From Streptococcus sp. 263_SSPC (GTDB taxonomy: Bacteria > Bacillota > Bacilli > Lactobacillales > Aerococcaceae), in assembly GCF_001071995.1 (NCBI RefSeq), contig NZ_JVNU01000051.1, forward strand, positions 1 through 64,000: DNA of 64,000 bases, written 5' to 3'. This document shows positions 44,179-52,661 of this stretch, one piece after another. Position 1 is the stretch's first letter; each line of letters starts with the position of its first letter. The notes beneath the pieces are model-generated. The model had not been told where the DNA came from and did no database searches. It saw nothing but the letters and a program-made list of their open reading frames with translations. A program made the translations under genes and the position numbers.

Positions 44179-45414
44179 ATGAATCGAGTAGTAATTACAG
44201 GAATGGGAGCAATCACTCCTTTAGGAAATGATGTAGCTAGCTTCTGGGAAGGCCTTAAAGAAGGTAAGAACGGAATTGCTCCAATTACAAAATTTGATAA
44301 AAAAGACTTAGATGTTCATGTGGCGGCTGAAGTAAAAGACTTCGATGCTACAAAATACATGGATCGTAAAGAAGCAAAACGTATGGATTTATTCTGTCAA
44401 TACGGACTTGCTGCAGCAATCCAAGCTGTTGAAGACAGCGGTATTACTCCAGAAAATACAGACTATGACCGCTTTGGCGTTATGGTTGGTTCTGGTATCG
44501 GTGGGTTAACAGTAATGGAAAGCCAAATCATCAAAATGCATGATAAAGGTCCAACTCGTGTAGCTCCATTATTCGTTCCAATGGCCATCGGAAACATGGT
44601 TGCAGGGAATATCTCAATGAAAATCGGAGCACGTGGCGTATGTACATCATTAGTAACAGCCTGTGCAACAGGAACACATGCCATCGGTGAAGCGTTCCGT
44701 AACATTAAACATGGTTACTCAGATGTGATTTTAGCCGGTGGTGCTGAAGGTTCAATTTGTGAAATCGGAATTGCTGGATTTGCTGCTTTAACAGCATTAT
44801 CAAGCAGTGACAATCCAGATGCAGCTTCATTACCATTTGATAAAAAACGTGGCGGATTCGTAATGGGTGAAGGAGCAGGAGTTCTTGTTCTTGAAAGCCT
44901 AGAACACGCACAAAAACGTGGCGCTAAAATCTATGCAGAAGTTGTTGGATATGGTGCTACAGGAGATGCTTATCATATGACAGCTCCAAATCCTGATGGA
45001 AGCGGCGCTGGTAAAGCAATCTTACAAGCTGTCGAAGAAGCAGGAGTAGCTCCAAGTGAAGTGGACTATGTGAATGCTCACGGAACTGGTACTCCAGCAA
45101 ACGATTCAGCTGAAACAACTTCAATCCGTTATGCGTTAAAAGAAGCTGCTGATAAGGTTCATGTTTCAAGTACAAAATCAATGACTGGACACTTATTAGG
45201 GGCTGCTGGTGCTATCGAAGCTATCGCCTGCGTGAAAGCAGTTGAAGAAGACTTCGTACCACCAACGATTAATGTAACAGAGCAAGACGAAGCTTGTGAC
45301 TTAAACGTAACTCCAAACGTTGGAGTTTCTACAAAAGTAGACGTAGCAATTAGTAATTCGTTAGGTTTCGGCGGACATAATGCCGTAATCTGCGTGAAGA
45401 AATGGAAGGATTAA
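44179..45414 (+). CDS. fabF: 3-oxoacyl-ACP synthase II
   Basis: KAS II elongates acyl-ACP with malonyl-ACP. The 411-residue protein has the Cys162-His-His triad: VTACATGTHA, NAHGTGTPANDSAET and [26 protein letters not shown] precedes the ATG. Only one KAS I/II-type gene is in the locus, so it must serve both saturated and unsaturated chains unless another copy exists elsewhere. Confidence 0.97.
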   Translation: MNRVVITGMGAITPLGNDVASFWEGLKEGKNGIAPITKFDKKDLDVHVAAEVKDFDATKYMDRKEAKRMDLFCQYGLAAAIQAVEDSGITPENTDYDRFGVMVGSGIGGLTVMESQIIKMHDKGPTRVAPLFVPMAIGNMVAGNISMKIGARGVCTSLVTACATGTHAIGEAFRNIKHGYSDVILAGGAEGSICEIGIAGFAALTALSSSDNPDAASLPFDKKRGGFVMGEGAGVLVLESLEHAQKRGAKIYAEVVGYGATGDAYHMTAPNPDGSGAGKAILQAVEEAGVAPSEVDYVNAHGTGTPANDSAETTSIRYALKEAADKVHVSSTKSMTGHLLGAAGAIEAIACVKAVEEDFVPPTINVTEQDEACDLNVTPNVGVSTKVDVAISNSLGFGGHNAVICVKKWKD

Positions 45415-45417
45415 TAC

Positions 45418-45885
45418 ATGAATGTAGAAGAAATTAAAGAACTAATGACTTTGTTCAATGATTCAAACATGACTGAGTTTCATTTATCAAACGAAGAGTT
45501 CGAAGTGCAATTTAGTAAACGCGAGGAATATCCTCAAGTCGTTTCTAATGCCGTTGCACCAGTTGCAAACGTGGCAAGTCCAGTAGAAGCTGCACCAGTA
45601 AATGCCGCTCCTTCTGCAGAAGCTCAAGAAGCTCCACAAGTTGCAGCAGATGCAAAATACATTACAAGCCCAATCGTTGGGGTGGTTTACTTACAATCTT
45701 CACCAGATGCAGATCCATTTGTACAAGTGGGTAAACAAATCACTTCAAACGACACTGTATGTATTGTCGAAGCAATGAAAATCATGAACGAAATTAAGAG
45801 CGACTTCAATGGTGAAGTTGTAGAAGTCCTAGTAGAAAACGGCCAAATGGTTGATTTCGGACAAAAACTATTTGCGATTCGCTAA
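45418..45885 (+). CDS. accB: Biotin carboxyl carrier protein of acetyl-CoA carboxylase
   Basis: The 155-residue protein has an N-terminal helical region, an Ala/Pro/Val-rich linker (about 45-75) and the biotinyl domain with the biotinylated Lys121 in VEAMKIMNEI. It carries carboxybiotin from AccC to AccAD. It begins three bases after fabF, whose end supplies AAGGA as a ribosome binding site. Confidence 0.96.
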   Translation: MNVEEIKELMTLFNDSNMTEFHLSNEEFEVQFSKREEYPQVVSNAVAPVANVASPVEAAPVNAAPSAEAQEAPQVAADAKYITSPIVGVVYLQSSPDADPFVQVGKQITSNDTVCIVEAMKIMNEIKSDFNGEVVEVLVENGQMVDFGQKLFAIR

Positions 45886-45909
45886 ACCCAATTTTAGGAG
45901 GAAATTAAG

Positions 45910-46341
45910 ATGAACATTATGACTGTAACTGACGTAGCTGAGTTAATCCCTAACCGTTACCCAATTTTATTTATTGACCGTGTAGATGAATTAGTACCAG
46001 GTGAGCACGTTGTGGCACGTAAAAACGTGACATTTAACGAAAGCTTCTTCCAAGGACATTTCCCTGGTGAACCTGTAATGCCTGGTGTGTTAATCGTTGA
46101 AGCATTAGCACAAGCGGGTTCAATTCCATTATTGAAATTAGATTCTTTCAAAGGAAAAACAGCTTACTTAGGTGGATTAAACAATGTTAAATTCCGTCAA
46201 AAAGTAACTCCAGGAGATGTGTTAACACTTCAAGTGGATATCGTGAAATTAAAAGAATATGCAGGAATCGGTAAAGGCGTTGCTTATGTCGATGGTAAGA
46301 AAGTCGCAGAAGCTGAATTAACCTTTATTATTGGACGTTAA
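45910..46341 (+). CDS. fabZ: 3-hydroxyacyl-ACP dehydratase
   Basis: FabZ dehydrates 3-hydroxyacyl-ACP. The 143-residue hotdog protein has the active-site His50 (FQGHFPGEPVMPGV) and Glu64 (IVEALAQAG). In some lactic acid bacteria a paralogue (FabN/FabZ1) also isomerises the 10-carbon intermediate; the sequence alone does not tell which activity this one has. TAGGAGGAAATTAAG precedes the ATG. Confidence 0.95.
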   Translation: MNIMTVTDVAELIPNRYPILFIDRVDELVPGEHVVARKNVTFNESFFQGHFPGEPVMPGVLIVEALAQAGSIPLLKLDSFKGKTAYLGGLNNVKFRQKVTPGDVLTLQVDIVKLKEYAGIGKGVAYVDGKKVAEAELTFIIGR

Positions 46342-46345
46342 GCCT

Positions 46346-47716
46346 ATGTTTAATAGAGTACTAATCGCAAACCGTGGAGAGATTGCTTGCCGCATTATTC
46401 GTGCTTGTCGCGAGTTAGGAATTGAATCGGTAGCCGTCTATTCCCAAGCGGATAAAGATGCTCTTCATGTACAATTAGCCGACCATGCCGTTTGTATCGG
46501 ACCAGCTGCCTCAAAAGATTCTTACTTAAAGGTTGAAAATATTTTGAGCGCTGCCGTTACAACAGGGGCACAAGCGATTCACCCAGGGTTTGGATTCTTA
46601 TCAGAAAATGCTAAATTTGCCAAAATGTGCGCTGAATGCAATATCACTTTCATTGGACCTTCAAGCGAAGTGATCTCTCAAATGGGGGATAAAGCTGAAG
46701 CGCGTAAACAAATGATTGCGGCCAATGTACCAGTAATCCCTGGTAGTGATGATGTTGTCGCAACCGTAGAAGAAGGTATTGAACTTGCCAAGCGTATCGG
46801 ATTCCCGCTTTTAATTAAGGCGGTTGCCGGTGGTGGCGGTAAAGGGATTCGTCGTGTTGAAACAGTTGAAGAATTTGAACATCAATTTGTGACTGCGCGT
46901 CAAGAAGCCTTACAAGCCTTCGGAAATGCCGATGTGTACATGGAACGTATTATTTATCCAGCCAAACATATTGAATTTCAAATTTTTGCCGATCAACACG
47001 GAAATGTAGTTCACCTAGGAGAGCGTGACTGTTCGCTTCAACGTAAAAATCAAAAGATTATTGAAGAAGCACCAAGTCCATCTCTATCCCCTCAACTTAG
47101 AAGAGAAATGGGAGAGGCTGCTGTACGTGCTGCTAAAGCAGTCGGCTATCAAAATGCAGGAACAATTGAGTTTCTTGTAGATGAAGAAAAACATTTCTAT
47201 TTCATGGAAATGAACACGCGTATTCAAGTAGAACATCCGATTACGGAAATGATTACGAATGTGGATCTTGTACAACAACAAATTAAGATTGCTGCAGGAG
47301 AACCATTACCATTTACGCAAGAGGATATTACTTTCGAAGGTCATGCGATTGAATGTCGTTTAAACGCTGAAAATCCATTTGAAGGCTTCCGTCCTTCTCC
47401 AGGGAAAGTAACATTCTTACACCAACCAGTTGGTGGGATGGGTGTTCGTATTGAATCCGCATTGTATACAGGGTATCAAATCCCACCATTCTACGATTCA
47501 ATGTTAACGAAACTAATTGCGCACGGTAAAACCCGTGAAGAAGCGATTCTTCGCATGAAACGTATGCTTTTTGAACTCGTGGTAGAAGGTGTCGATACCA
47601 ACCAAGAATTCGTTGAAGATTTATTAGATTCACCAGCATTTAGACGTGGGGACTATACAACTGCGTATGTTGAAACTGAATTTTTGAAACACTGGAATCA
47701 ACCAAAAGAGAAATAG
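46346..47716 (+). CDS. accC: Biotin carboxylase subunit of acetyl-CoA carboxylase
   Basis: AccC carboxylates biotin on AccB using ATP and bicarbonate. The 456-residue ATP-grasp enzyme begins FNRVLIANRGEIACRIIRACRELG and has the glycine-rich GGGGKGIRRV, the metal ligands in FMEMNTRIQVEHP, and ECRLNAENP. ATG 46346 lies four bases after the fabZ stop with a weak ribosome binding site (coupling likely); TTG 46331 inside fabZ is an alternative. Confidence 0.95.
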   Translation: MFNRVLIANRGEIACRIIRACRELGIESVAVYSQADKDALHVQLADHAVCIGPAASKDSYLKVENILSAAVTTGAQAIHPGFGFLSENAKFAKMCAECNITFIGPSSEVISQMGDKAEARKQMIAANVPVIPGSDDVVATVEEGIELAKRIGFPLLIKAVAGGGGKGIRRVETVEEFEHQFVTARQEALQAFGNADVYMERIIYPAKHIEFQIFADQHGNVVHLGERDCSLQRKNQKIIEEAPSPSLSPQLRREMGEAAVRAAKAVGYQNAGTIEFLVDEEKHFYFMEMNTRIQVEHPITEMITNVDLVQQQIKIAAGEPLPFTQEDITFEGHAIECRLNAENPFEGFRPSPGKVTFLHQPVGGMGVRIESALYTGYQIPPFYDSMLTKLIAHGKTREEAILRMKRMLFELVVEGVDTNQEFVEDLLDSPAFRRGDYTTAYVETEFLKHWNQPKEK

Positions 47717-47741
47717 AATGATTTAGTAAAGGAGTGATTAG

Positions 47742-48602
47742 ATGGGTCTGTTTAGAAAACGGTCGTATATCACTATTAATCGTACCAAAGTAGACTTATC
47801 TGAACAGTCTGAGTTACCTACAGTTCCGGATGGGAAATGGGTGAAATGTCCTTCTTGTGACAAGATTGTCTACAAAGAGGATTTAGGATCCTTAAAAGTT
47901 TGTCCGCACTGTGATGCTCATTTTAGAATTAATGCGGCTGAACGATTAGCCATTACAGTAGATACATTCCAGGAACTCTTTGAGGATGAAAAGCCAAAAG
48001 TGGATGTAGCCTTTCCAGGGTACGAAGTGAAATTGGAGAAAGCCTCAAAAGTAGCCAAAGAAAATGAAGCTGTAACAGTCGGTGTGGCAACGATTGGTGA
48101 AGAATCCTTTATTTGTTGCGTCATGAACTCATTCTTCATGATGGGCTCAATGGGACAAGTCGTTGGTGAGAAAATCACGAAAGCTTTCCAAGAGGGAATT
48201 AAACGCCACTTGCCAGTTGTGATTTTTACTGCTTCAGGTGGTGCCAGAATGCAAGAAGGAATCTTTTCTCTCATGCAAATGGCGAAAATCTCAGGAGCTG
48301 TGGAAGAACACCATCAAGCTGGATTATTCTATTTAACAGTATTGACGGATCCAACTACAGGAGGCGTCACTGCAAGCTTTGCGATGCAAGGCGACATTAT
48401 TTTAGCAGAACCAAAAGCTATCGTTGGATTTGCTGGAAAACGTGTTGTGGAACAAACCATGAACCAAAAACTTCCAGATGATTTCCAACAAGCGGAAACA
48501 GTTCTTGAACAAGGATTTATCGATGCGGTAGTTCACCGTAAAGAAATGAAGAAGATGATTCATCGTCTACTTGTCCTTCATGGAAAGGGGGCGAATGCAT
48601 GA
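47742..48602 (+). CDS. accD: Acetyl-CoA carboxylase carboxyltransferase, beta subunit
   Basis: AccD, with AccA, moves the carboxyl group from biotin to acetyl-CoA, giving malonyl-CoA. The 286-residue protein has the N-terminal zinc ribbon Cys36, Cys39, Cys54, Cys57 (CPSC and CPHC) and the crotonase-like core [30 protein letters not shown] precedes the ATG. The last four bases overlap accA (ATGA). Confidence 0.96.
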   Translation: MGLFRKRSYITINRTKVDLSEQSELPTVPDGKWVKCPSCDKIVYKEDLGSLKVCPHCDAHFRINAAERLAITVDTFQELFEDEKPKVDVAFPGYEVKLEKASKVAKENEAVTVGVATIGEESFICCVMNSFFMMGSMGQVVGEKITKAFQEGIKRHLPVVIFTASGGARMQEGIFSLMQMAKISGAVEEHHQAGLFYLTVLTDPTTGGVTASFAMQGDIILAEPKAIVGFAGKRVVEQTMNQKLPDDFQQAETVLEQGFIDAVVHRKEMKKMIHRLLVLHGKGANA

Positions 48603-49366
48603 AACCAATGAAAATTGTTGCGTTGGCACGTGATGTGAAACGTCCTACCACAAAAGAATGGATTAACGCCGTATTTGACGACTTTATTGAATTACACGGA
48701 GACCGTTACTACGCCGATGATAAAGCCCTTGTAGGTGGAATTGCGACATTAAACGGCAAGCCTGTTACGGTGATTGGGATGGAGAAGGGGCATACGCTTC
48801 AAGAAAACTTGAAGACAAACTTCGGACAAGTCCATCCAGAAGGATATCGTAAGAGTGCACGTTTAATGAAACAAGCCGAGAAGTTTAATCGCCCTGTTGT
48901 GACGTTTATTAACACAGCTGGTGCTTTCTGCGGGGCCACTGCAGAAGAACGTGGGATTGGTGAAGCCATTGCGGATAATCTTCGTATTATGAGCCACTTG
49001 AAAGTTCCAATTATCGCCATCCTTTGTGGTGAAGGCGGAAGTGGTGGAGCATTAGCGCTTGCTGTTGCCAATGAAGTCTGGATGATGGAATATGCGATGT
49101 ATTCGATTCTTTCTCCAGAAGGATTTGCTTCCATCTTGTGGAAAGATGGTTCTAAAGCCAGTCAAGCCGCTGAACTTATGAAATTTACAAGTAAGGATTT
49201 GTTGGCGCAAAAGATTGTAGACCGCATTATTCCAGAAAAGAAAAAGACAAATGAAGAGATTGCTTTAGATACGAGAGAACAATTAGAAGTTCAATTGAAT
49301 GAGTGGTCACAGAAATCGAAAGAAGAAATTGTAAGCCAACGTTTAGAGCGATTTAACCAATATTAG
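48599..49366 (+). CDS. accA: Acetyl-CoA carboxylase carboxyltransferase, alpha subunit
   Basis: The 255-residue partner of AccD has the oxyanion-hole regions [25 protein letters not shown] and [32 protein letters not shown]. It is shorter than the Gram-negative AccA (about 320) because the N-terminal extension is absent, as usual in lactic acid bacteria. AAAGGGGGCGAATGC precedes the ATG. It closes the fab operon, followed by a terminator. Confidence 0.96.
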   Translation: MKPMKIVALARDVKRPTTKEWINAVFDDFIELHGDRYYADDKALVGGIATLNGKPVTVIGMEKGHTLQENLKTNFGQVHPEGYRKSARLMKQAEKFNRPVVTFINTAGAFCGATAEERGIGEAIADNLRIMSHLKVPIIAILCGEGGSGGALALAVANEVWMMEYAMYSILSPEGFASILWKDGSKASQAAELMKFTSKDLLAQKIVDRIIPEKKKTNEEIALDTREQLEVQLNEWSQKSKEEIVSQRLERFNQY

Positions 49367-49385
49367 AATTTGATGAAAATTCCAA

Positions 49386-49416
49386 GGAGCCTGACTTTTT
49401 TGTTAGGCTCTTTTTT
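49386..49416 (+). terminator. Terminator of the fab operon
   Basis: GAGCCTGA (49387-49394) pairs with TTAGGCTC (49403-49410, one G-T), followed by six T. Confidence 0.82.
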
Positions 49417-49424
49417 GTTATACT
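49416..49424 (+). promoter_or_regulatory. Extended -10 promoter of the M24 peptidase gene
   Basis: TGTTATACT, directly behind the terminator T-run and 32 bases before the start codon. Confidence 0.5.
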
Positions 49425-49455
49425 AGAGTTACCATTTTCATTGGAGGGAACAATT

Positions 49456-50517
49456 ATGACACGTTTAGAAAAAGTAAGAAATTCCATGAAAGAACAAGAA
49501 ATTGATGGACTTATCGTCTATAGCCCATACAATTTGCGTTATTTAGCAAACTTTACTGGAACAACAGGATTTGCATTAATCACATTGACAGATGCTTATT
49601 TTGTAACAGATGCTCGTTACACACAACAAGCACAACAACAAGCAAAAGGATTCCATGTGATTGAACATAAAACAGGTTGGGTTCCAGCGTTTGAAAAAAT
49701 CATTCGCGAAAATAACTTAAAATTTGTTGGATTTGAAGCAGATCATGTTTCAGTTTCTCAACTAGAAATCTTCGAAGATGCGTTTGATACAGCATTAATT
49801 CCAACACAAAACATTGTAGAAAAAATTCGTGAAGTTAAAGATGAAGGAGAAATCCAAACAATCCGTGAAGCTTGCCGTATCTCAGATGCTGCATTCTTAC
49901 ACATTTTAGATTTCATCAAACCAGGTGTAACTGAAATTCAAGTAGCGAATGAATTAGACTTCTATATGCGAGGCCTCGGTGCAACTGGGGTTTCATTTGA
50001 TACGATTATCGCAAGTGGTGTTCGTTCTTCAATGCCTCACGGGGTTGCAAGTGCTAAAGTCATCGAAACAGGAGACTTAGTAACACTTGACTTTGGTTGC
50101 TACTACAACGGTTATGTATCTGATATGACTAGAACAATTGCTGTTGGTGAGCCAATCGACCAATTAAAAGAAATTCACGATGTTGTCTTGCAAGCTCAAT
50201 TAAAAGTAAGCGAAGCAGCAGCTCCTGGTAAAACAGGGGTAGAATTAGACAAGATTGCTCGTGACTATATTGCTAGCCGTGGTTATGGCGAATACTTCAC
50301 TCACTCAACAGGACATGGTATTGGTCTTGAAATCCACGAAGCACCAAACGTTTCTCGTATTGCGACACAAGCGTTTGTACCAGGTAACGTGATTACAAAC
50401 GAACCAGGAATTTACCTTCCAGGTGTTGGTGGTGTACGTATCGAAGACGATATTATTATCAATGAAACTGGCGGCGAAGTGATTCAAAAAGTTCCTCGTG
50501 AACTCATTATTCTCTAA
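49456..50517 (+). CDS. M24B-family Xaa-Pro peptidase
   Basis: The 353-residue cytoplasmic metallopeptidase cleaves X-Pro bonds and helps use peptides. Its pita-bread fold ligands are visible: Asp in LDFGCYYNGYVSDMTRT (two Asp), His in HSTGHGIGLEIHE, Glu in NEPGIYLPG and Glu in VRIEDDI. The N-terminal creatinase-like domain covers about residues 1-130. ATG 49456 follows GGAGGGAACAATT. Whether it is an aminopeptidase P (YqhT-like) or prolidase (PepQ) is not settled by sequence. Confidence 0.92.
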   Translation: MTRLEKVRNSMKEQEIDGLIVYSPYNLRYLANFTGTTGFALITLTDAYFVTDARYTQQAQQQAKGFHVIEHKTGWVPAFEKIIRENNLKFVGFEADHVSVSQLEIFEDAFDTALIPTQNIVEKIREVKDEGEIQTIREACRISDAAFLHILDFIKPGVTEIQVANELDFYMRGLGATGVSFDTIIASGVRSSMPHGVASAKVIETGDLVTLDFGCYYNGYVSDMTRTIAVGEPIDQLKEIHDVVLQAQLKVSEAAAPGKTGVELDKIARDYIASRGYGEYFTHSTGHGIGLEIHEAPNVSRIATQAFVPGNVITNEPGIYLPGVGGVRIEDDIIINETGGEVIQKVPRELIIL

Positions 50518-50529
50518 AATAGACGGTAG

Positions 50530-50558
50530 TTGTGAGAATAGCTGTTTCATGGTAAACT
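50530..50558 (+). promoter_or_regulatory. Promoter of yqhY-nusB
   Basis: TTGTGA (50530-50535), a 17-base spacer and TAAACT (50553-50558), 60 bases before the yqhY start. Confidence 0.5.
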
Positions 50559-50617
50559 AAATGAGAATTGGAAAATCTTTTTATGAGTAATTTTCTATCA
50601 AACAGGGAGGTTACAAA

Positions 50618-51007
50618 ATGGAACAAAACAAAAAATATTCTAAAGATCAAGAATTAGGTGCAATTGAGATTGCTCCTGAAGTTATCGAAAGCATTGCAGG
50701 GATTGTAGCTGCGCAAGTGGAAGGCTTCTATCCAGTTCCTGGATTCTTAAACACTATTTTTGGTGGAAAACAATTATCTAAAGGGGCTTATTTAACAGAA
50801 GAAAACGGATCATTCGTAATTGATATTTACGGAAATGTAGATTACGGTGTTTCAATTCCAAAAACAGCTCTATTATTGCAAAACAAAATTAAAGAACAAT
50901 TATTATTCAGCTGTGAATTAGTGATTTCACAAGTGAATGTTCACGTTCAAGAAATTTTACCAGTGCATCACGAAGATGCAGAATTATTTGAATTGGGGGA
51001 TGAATAG
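50618..51007 (+). CDS. yqhY: Asp23/Gls24 family protein YqhY
   Basis: The 129-residue protein belongs to the Asp23/Gls24 (DUF322) family: LGAIEIAPEVIESIAGIVAAQVEGFY near residue 13 and DIYGNVDYGVSIPKTALLLQNKI. In B. subtilis YqhY lies next to accBC and its loss disturbs acetyl-CoA carboxylase control; here it is 1.2 kb downstream of accA and immediately precedes nusB, an arrangement shared with Bacillus. AGGGAGGTTAC precedes the ATG. Its stop overlaps the nusB start by one base. Confidence 0.92.
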   Translation: MEQNKKYSKDQELGAIEIAPEVIESIAGIVAAQVEGFYPVPGFLNTIFGGKQLSKGAYLTEENGSFVIDIYGNVDYGVSIPKTALLLQNKIKEQLLFSCELVISQVNVHVQEILPVHHEDAELFELGDE

Positions 51008-51468
51008 TGAGTCGTAAACCATTAAAAAGACGAGCACTACGAGTTTTGGCGATTCAAGCCTTATACCAACTAGATGTGTCGCCTGAAATGCACATTGTAG
51101 ATGCGCTTAGTCTTGCGTTGGAATGCTCAGAAGATTCACCTTATTCTATCGAAGCAATTACGGAAGAAGAGTTACTTAACGAAGTTCCAGAAATTGCGTA
51201 CAGCATAGCATTAGTACGAGGAGTTCAAAATAACGTCGAGAAAATCGACGCGTTAATCGAAAAATACTTAAAAGGATGGAAGTTAAACCGTATCGTCCGT
51301 TTAGACTTAATCATCATGCGAGTAGCTATCTTCGAAATGACTTCTCCAGAATTAGAAGTTCCACAAACTGTAGCGTTAAACGAAGCAATTGAAATCGCAA
51401 AAACATACAGTGACGAAAAATCAGCGAAATTTATTAATGGTATCTTATCAAACTTAGTAAACGGGTAA
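51007..51468 (+). CDS. nusB: Transcription antitermination factor NusB
   Basis: NusB binds boxA RNA with NusE/S10 for rRNA antitermination. The 153-residue all-helical protein starts SRKPLKRRALRVLAIQALYQLDVSPE and ends with ETVALNEAIEIAK-like VPQTVALNEAIEIAKTYSDEKSAKFINGILSNL. The start is GTG 51007, overlapping the yqhY stop, with TTGGGGGATG as the ribosome binding site. A strong terminator follows. Confidence 0.95.
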   Translation: MSRKPLKRRALRVLAIQALYQLDVSPEMHIVDALSLALECSEDSPYSIEAITEEELLNEVPEIAYSIALVRGVQNNVEKIDALIEKYLKGWKLNRIVRLDLIIMRVAIFEMTSPELEVPQTVALNEAIEIAKTYSDEKSAKFINGILSNLVNG

Positions 51469-51483
51469 GATTCTACTACACGA

Positions 51484-51516
51484 AGAGTCTGAAGCAACAG
51501 TTTCAGACTCTTTTTT
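51484..51516 (+). terminator. Terminator after nusB
   Basis: AGAGTCTGAA (51484-51493) pairs perfectly with TTCAGACTCT (51502-51511), followed by a T-run. Confidence 0.87.
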
Positions 51517-51712
51517 AAAGGATGTGAGCAATCGCGCCCAGAAATGGAACGTTGGACCGGAACACCAGAAGGAACGTGAAACGTTCTGCGGATGTTTCGG
51601 GAAACGCACGCCATTTCTTCGATTGCGAGCTCAACTAAAAACAGGATGTGAGCCCGAGTTCAACTACAAAGGATGTGAGCAATCACAATCCCTGCCACCT
51701 TCTTCGCGCTCA
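51517..51712. repeat. Repeat cluster with three AGGATGTGAGC copies
   Basis: An identical 17-mer AAAGGATGTGAGCAATC occurs at 51517-51533 and 51668-51684, with a shorter copy (ACAGGATGTGAGCCC) at 51641-51655. Copy 1 pairs with a downstream complement: AATCG and AGAAATGG at 51530-51546 match CCATTTCTTCGATT at 51611-51624. A perfect GAACGT/ACGTTC hairpin lies at 51572-51586. A diverged partner CCACCTTCTTCGCGCTCAA follows copy 3. Confidence 0.65.
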
Positions 51713-51713
51713 A

Positions 51714-51733
51714 AATTAACATATATGTTAATT
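51714..51733. promoter_or_regulatory. 20-bp perfect palindrome upstream of folD
   Basis: AATTAAC-ATATAT-GTTAATT, followed ten bases later by the half-site ATGTTAATT (51741-51749). It sits 77 bases before the folD start, a plausible operator position. No regulator is assigned. Confidence 0.5.
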
Positions 51734-51809
51734 CACACATATGTTAATTCTGCCATACATATTTTATTTTTATCACCATTACATATTATTTTGAAAAAAG
51801 GAGACTTCT

Positions 51810-52658
51810 ATGACGCAAATTCTAGATGGGAAAGCATTAGCTGGAAAAATAAGAGAAGAACTAAAACACGAAGTACAACAACTTTCTAAGAGTGGGGTTA
51901 CACCTTCACTAACAGTGATTCTCGTTGGAGAAGACCCAGCTAGCCAAGTGTACGTGCGTAACAAAGAACGTGCAGCAACTGAAGTAGGCATTCATTCAAA
52001 CGTGATTCGCCTCAGTGAAGAAACGACACATGAAGAACTATTAGAATACGTGAATACACTAAACCATGATGCTAGCGTCCATGGGATTTTAGTGCAATTG
52101 CCTCTGCCAAAACACATCGATACAGATGCAGTCTTGGAAGCGATTGTTCCTGATAAAGATGTGGACGGGTTCCATCCAGTGAACTTAGGGAAGTTACTAC
52201 AAAAGGATGAATCGATTGTTCCATGTACACCACAAGGTATTATGGAATTCTTCAAAGAATACAATATCTACCTTGTTGGTAAAGAGATGGTGATTATCGG
52301 CCAAAGTACGATTGTCGGTCGTCCAATGGCGCTTTTAGGATTAAATCACGGCGCGACGGTTACCGTTTGTCATAGCCGTACTAAAGATTTAGCCAAAGTT
52401 GCTAAACGAGCTGATATTCTCATAAGTGCAGTAGGAAAAGCAGGACTTGTTACAAAAGACTTCGTAAAAGAAGGAGCCGTTGTCATTGATGTCGGCATTA
52501 ATCGTAATGAGGAAGGAAAACTCTGTGGAGACGTCTTATTTGAAGAAGTGGCGCCACTCACAAGTGCGATTACACCAGTGCCTGGCGGAGTAGGCCCAAT
52601 GACGATTGCGATGTTACTAGCGCAAACCGTAAAAAATGCAAAAAGTAAGAAGGAGTAG
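51810..52658 (+). CDS. folD: Methylene-THF dehydrogenase/methenyl-THF cyclohydrolase
   Basis: FolD interconverts methylene-THF and 10-formyl-THF. The 282-residue bifunctional protein has the catalytic Lys in YVRNKERAATEVG near residue 55, the GILVQLPLPKHID loop, DVDGFHPVNLGKL, the NADP site IIGQSTIVGRPMALLG and the C-terminal PVPGGVGPMTIAMLL. AAAAAAGGAGACTTCT precedes the ATG. The gene starts a tight run with xseA-xseB-ispA-tlyA-recN. Confidence 0.97.
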   Translation: MTQILDGKALAGKIREELKHEVQQLSKSGVTPSLTVILVGEDPASQVYVRNKERAATEVGIHSNVIRLSEETTHEELLEYVNTLNHDASVHGILVQLPLPKHIDTDAVLEAIVPDKDVDGFHPVNLGKLLQKDESIVPCTPQGIMEFFKEYNIYLVGKEMVIIGQSTIVGRPMALLGLNHGATVTVCHSRTKDLAKVAKRADILISAVGKAGLVTKDFVKEGAVVIDVGINRNEEGKLCGDVLFEEVAPLTSAITPVPGGVGPMTIAMLLAQTVKNAKSKKE

Positions 52659-52661
52659 GAC

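Larger units (their letters stand above)
51469..51809. other. 341-bp intergenic region upstream of folD, repeat-rich
   Basis: No convincing gene is seen; a frame from 51524 to 51889 crosses the folD start and is spurious. After the nusB terminator come repeats of AGGATGTGAGC, several G+C-rich hairpins and a 20-bp palindrome before folD. The base composition between 51520 and 51700 is clearly richer in G+C than the flanks. Confidence 0.6.

Noticed and set aside
51524-51889. A 121-codon frame starting in the nusB-folD gap
   Set aside because: It overlaps the secure folD start in another frame and crosses the repeat cluster; no ribosome binding site is seen.
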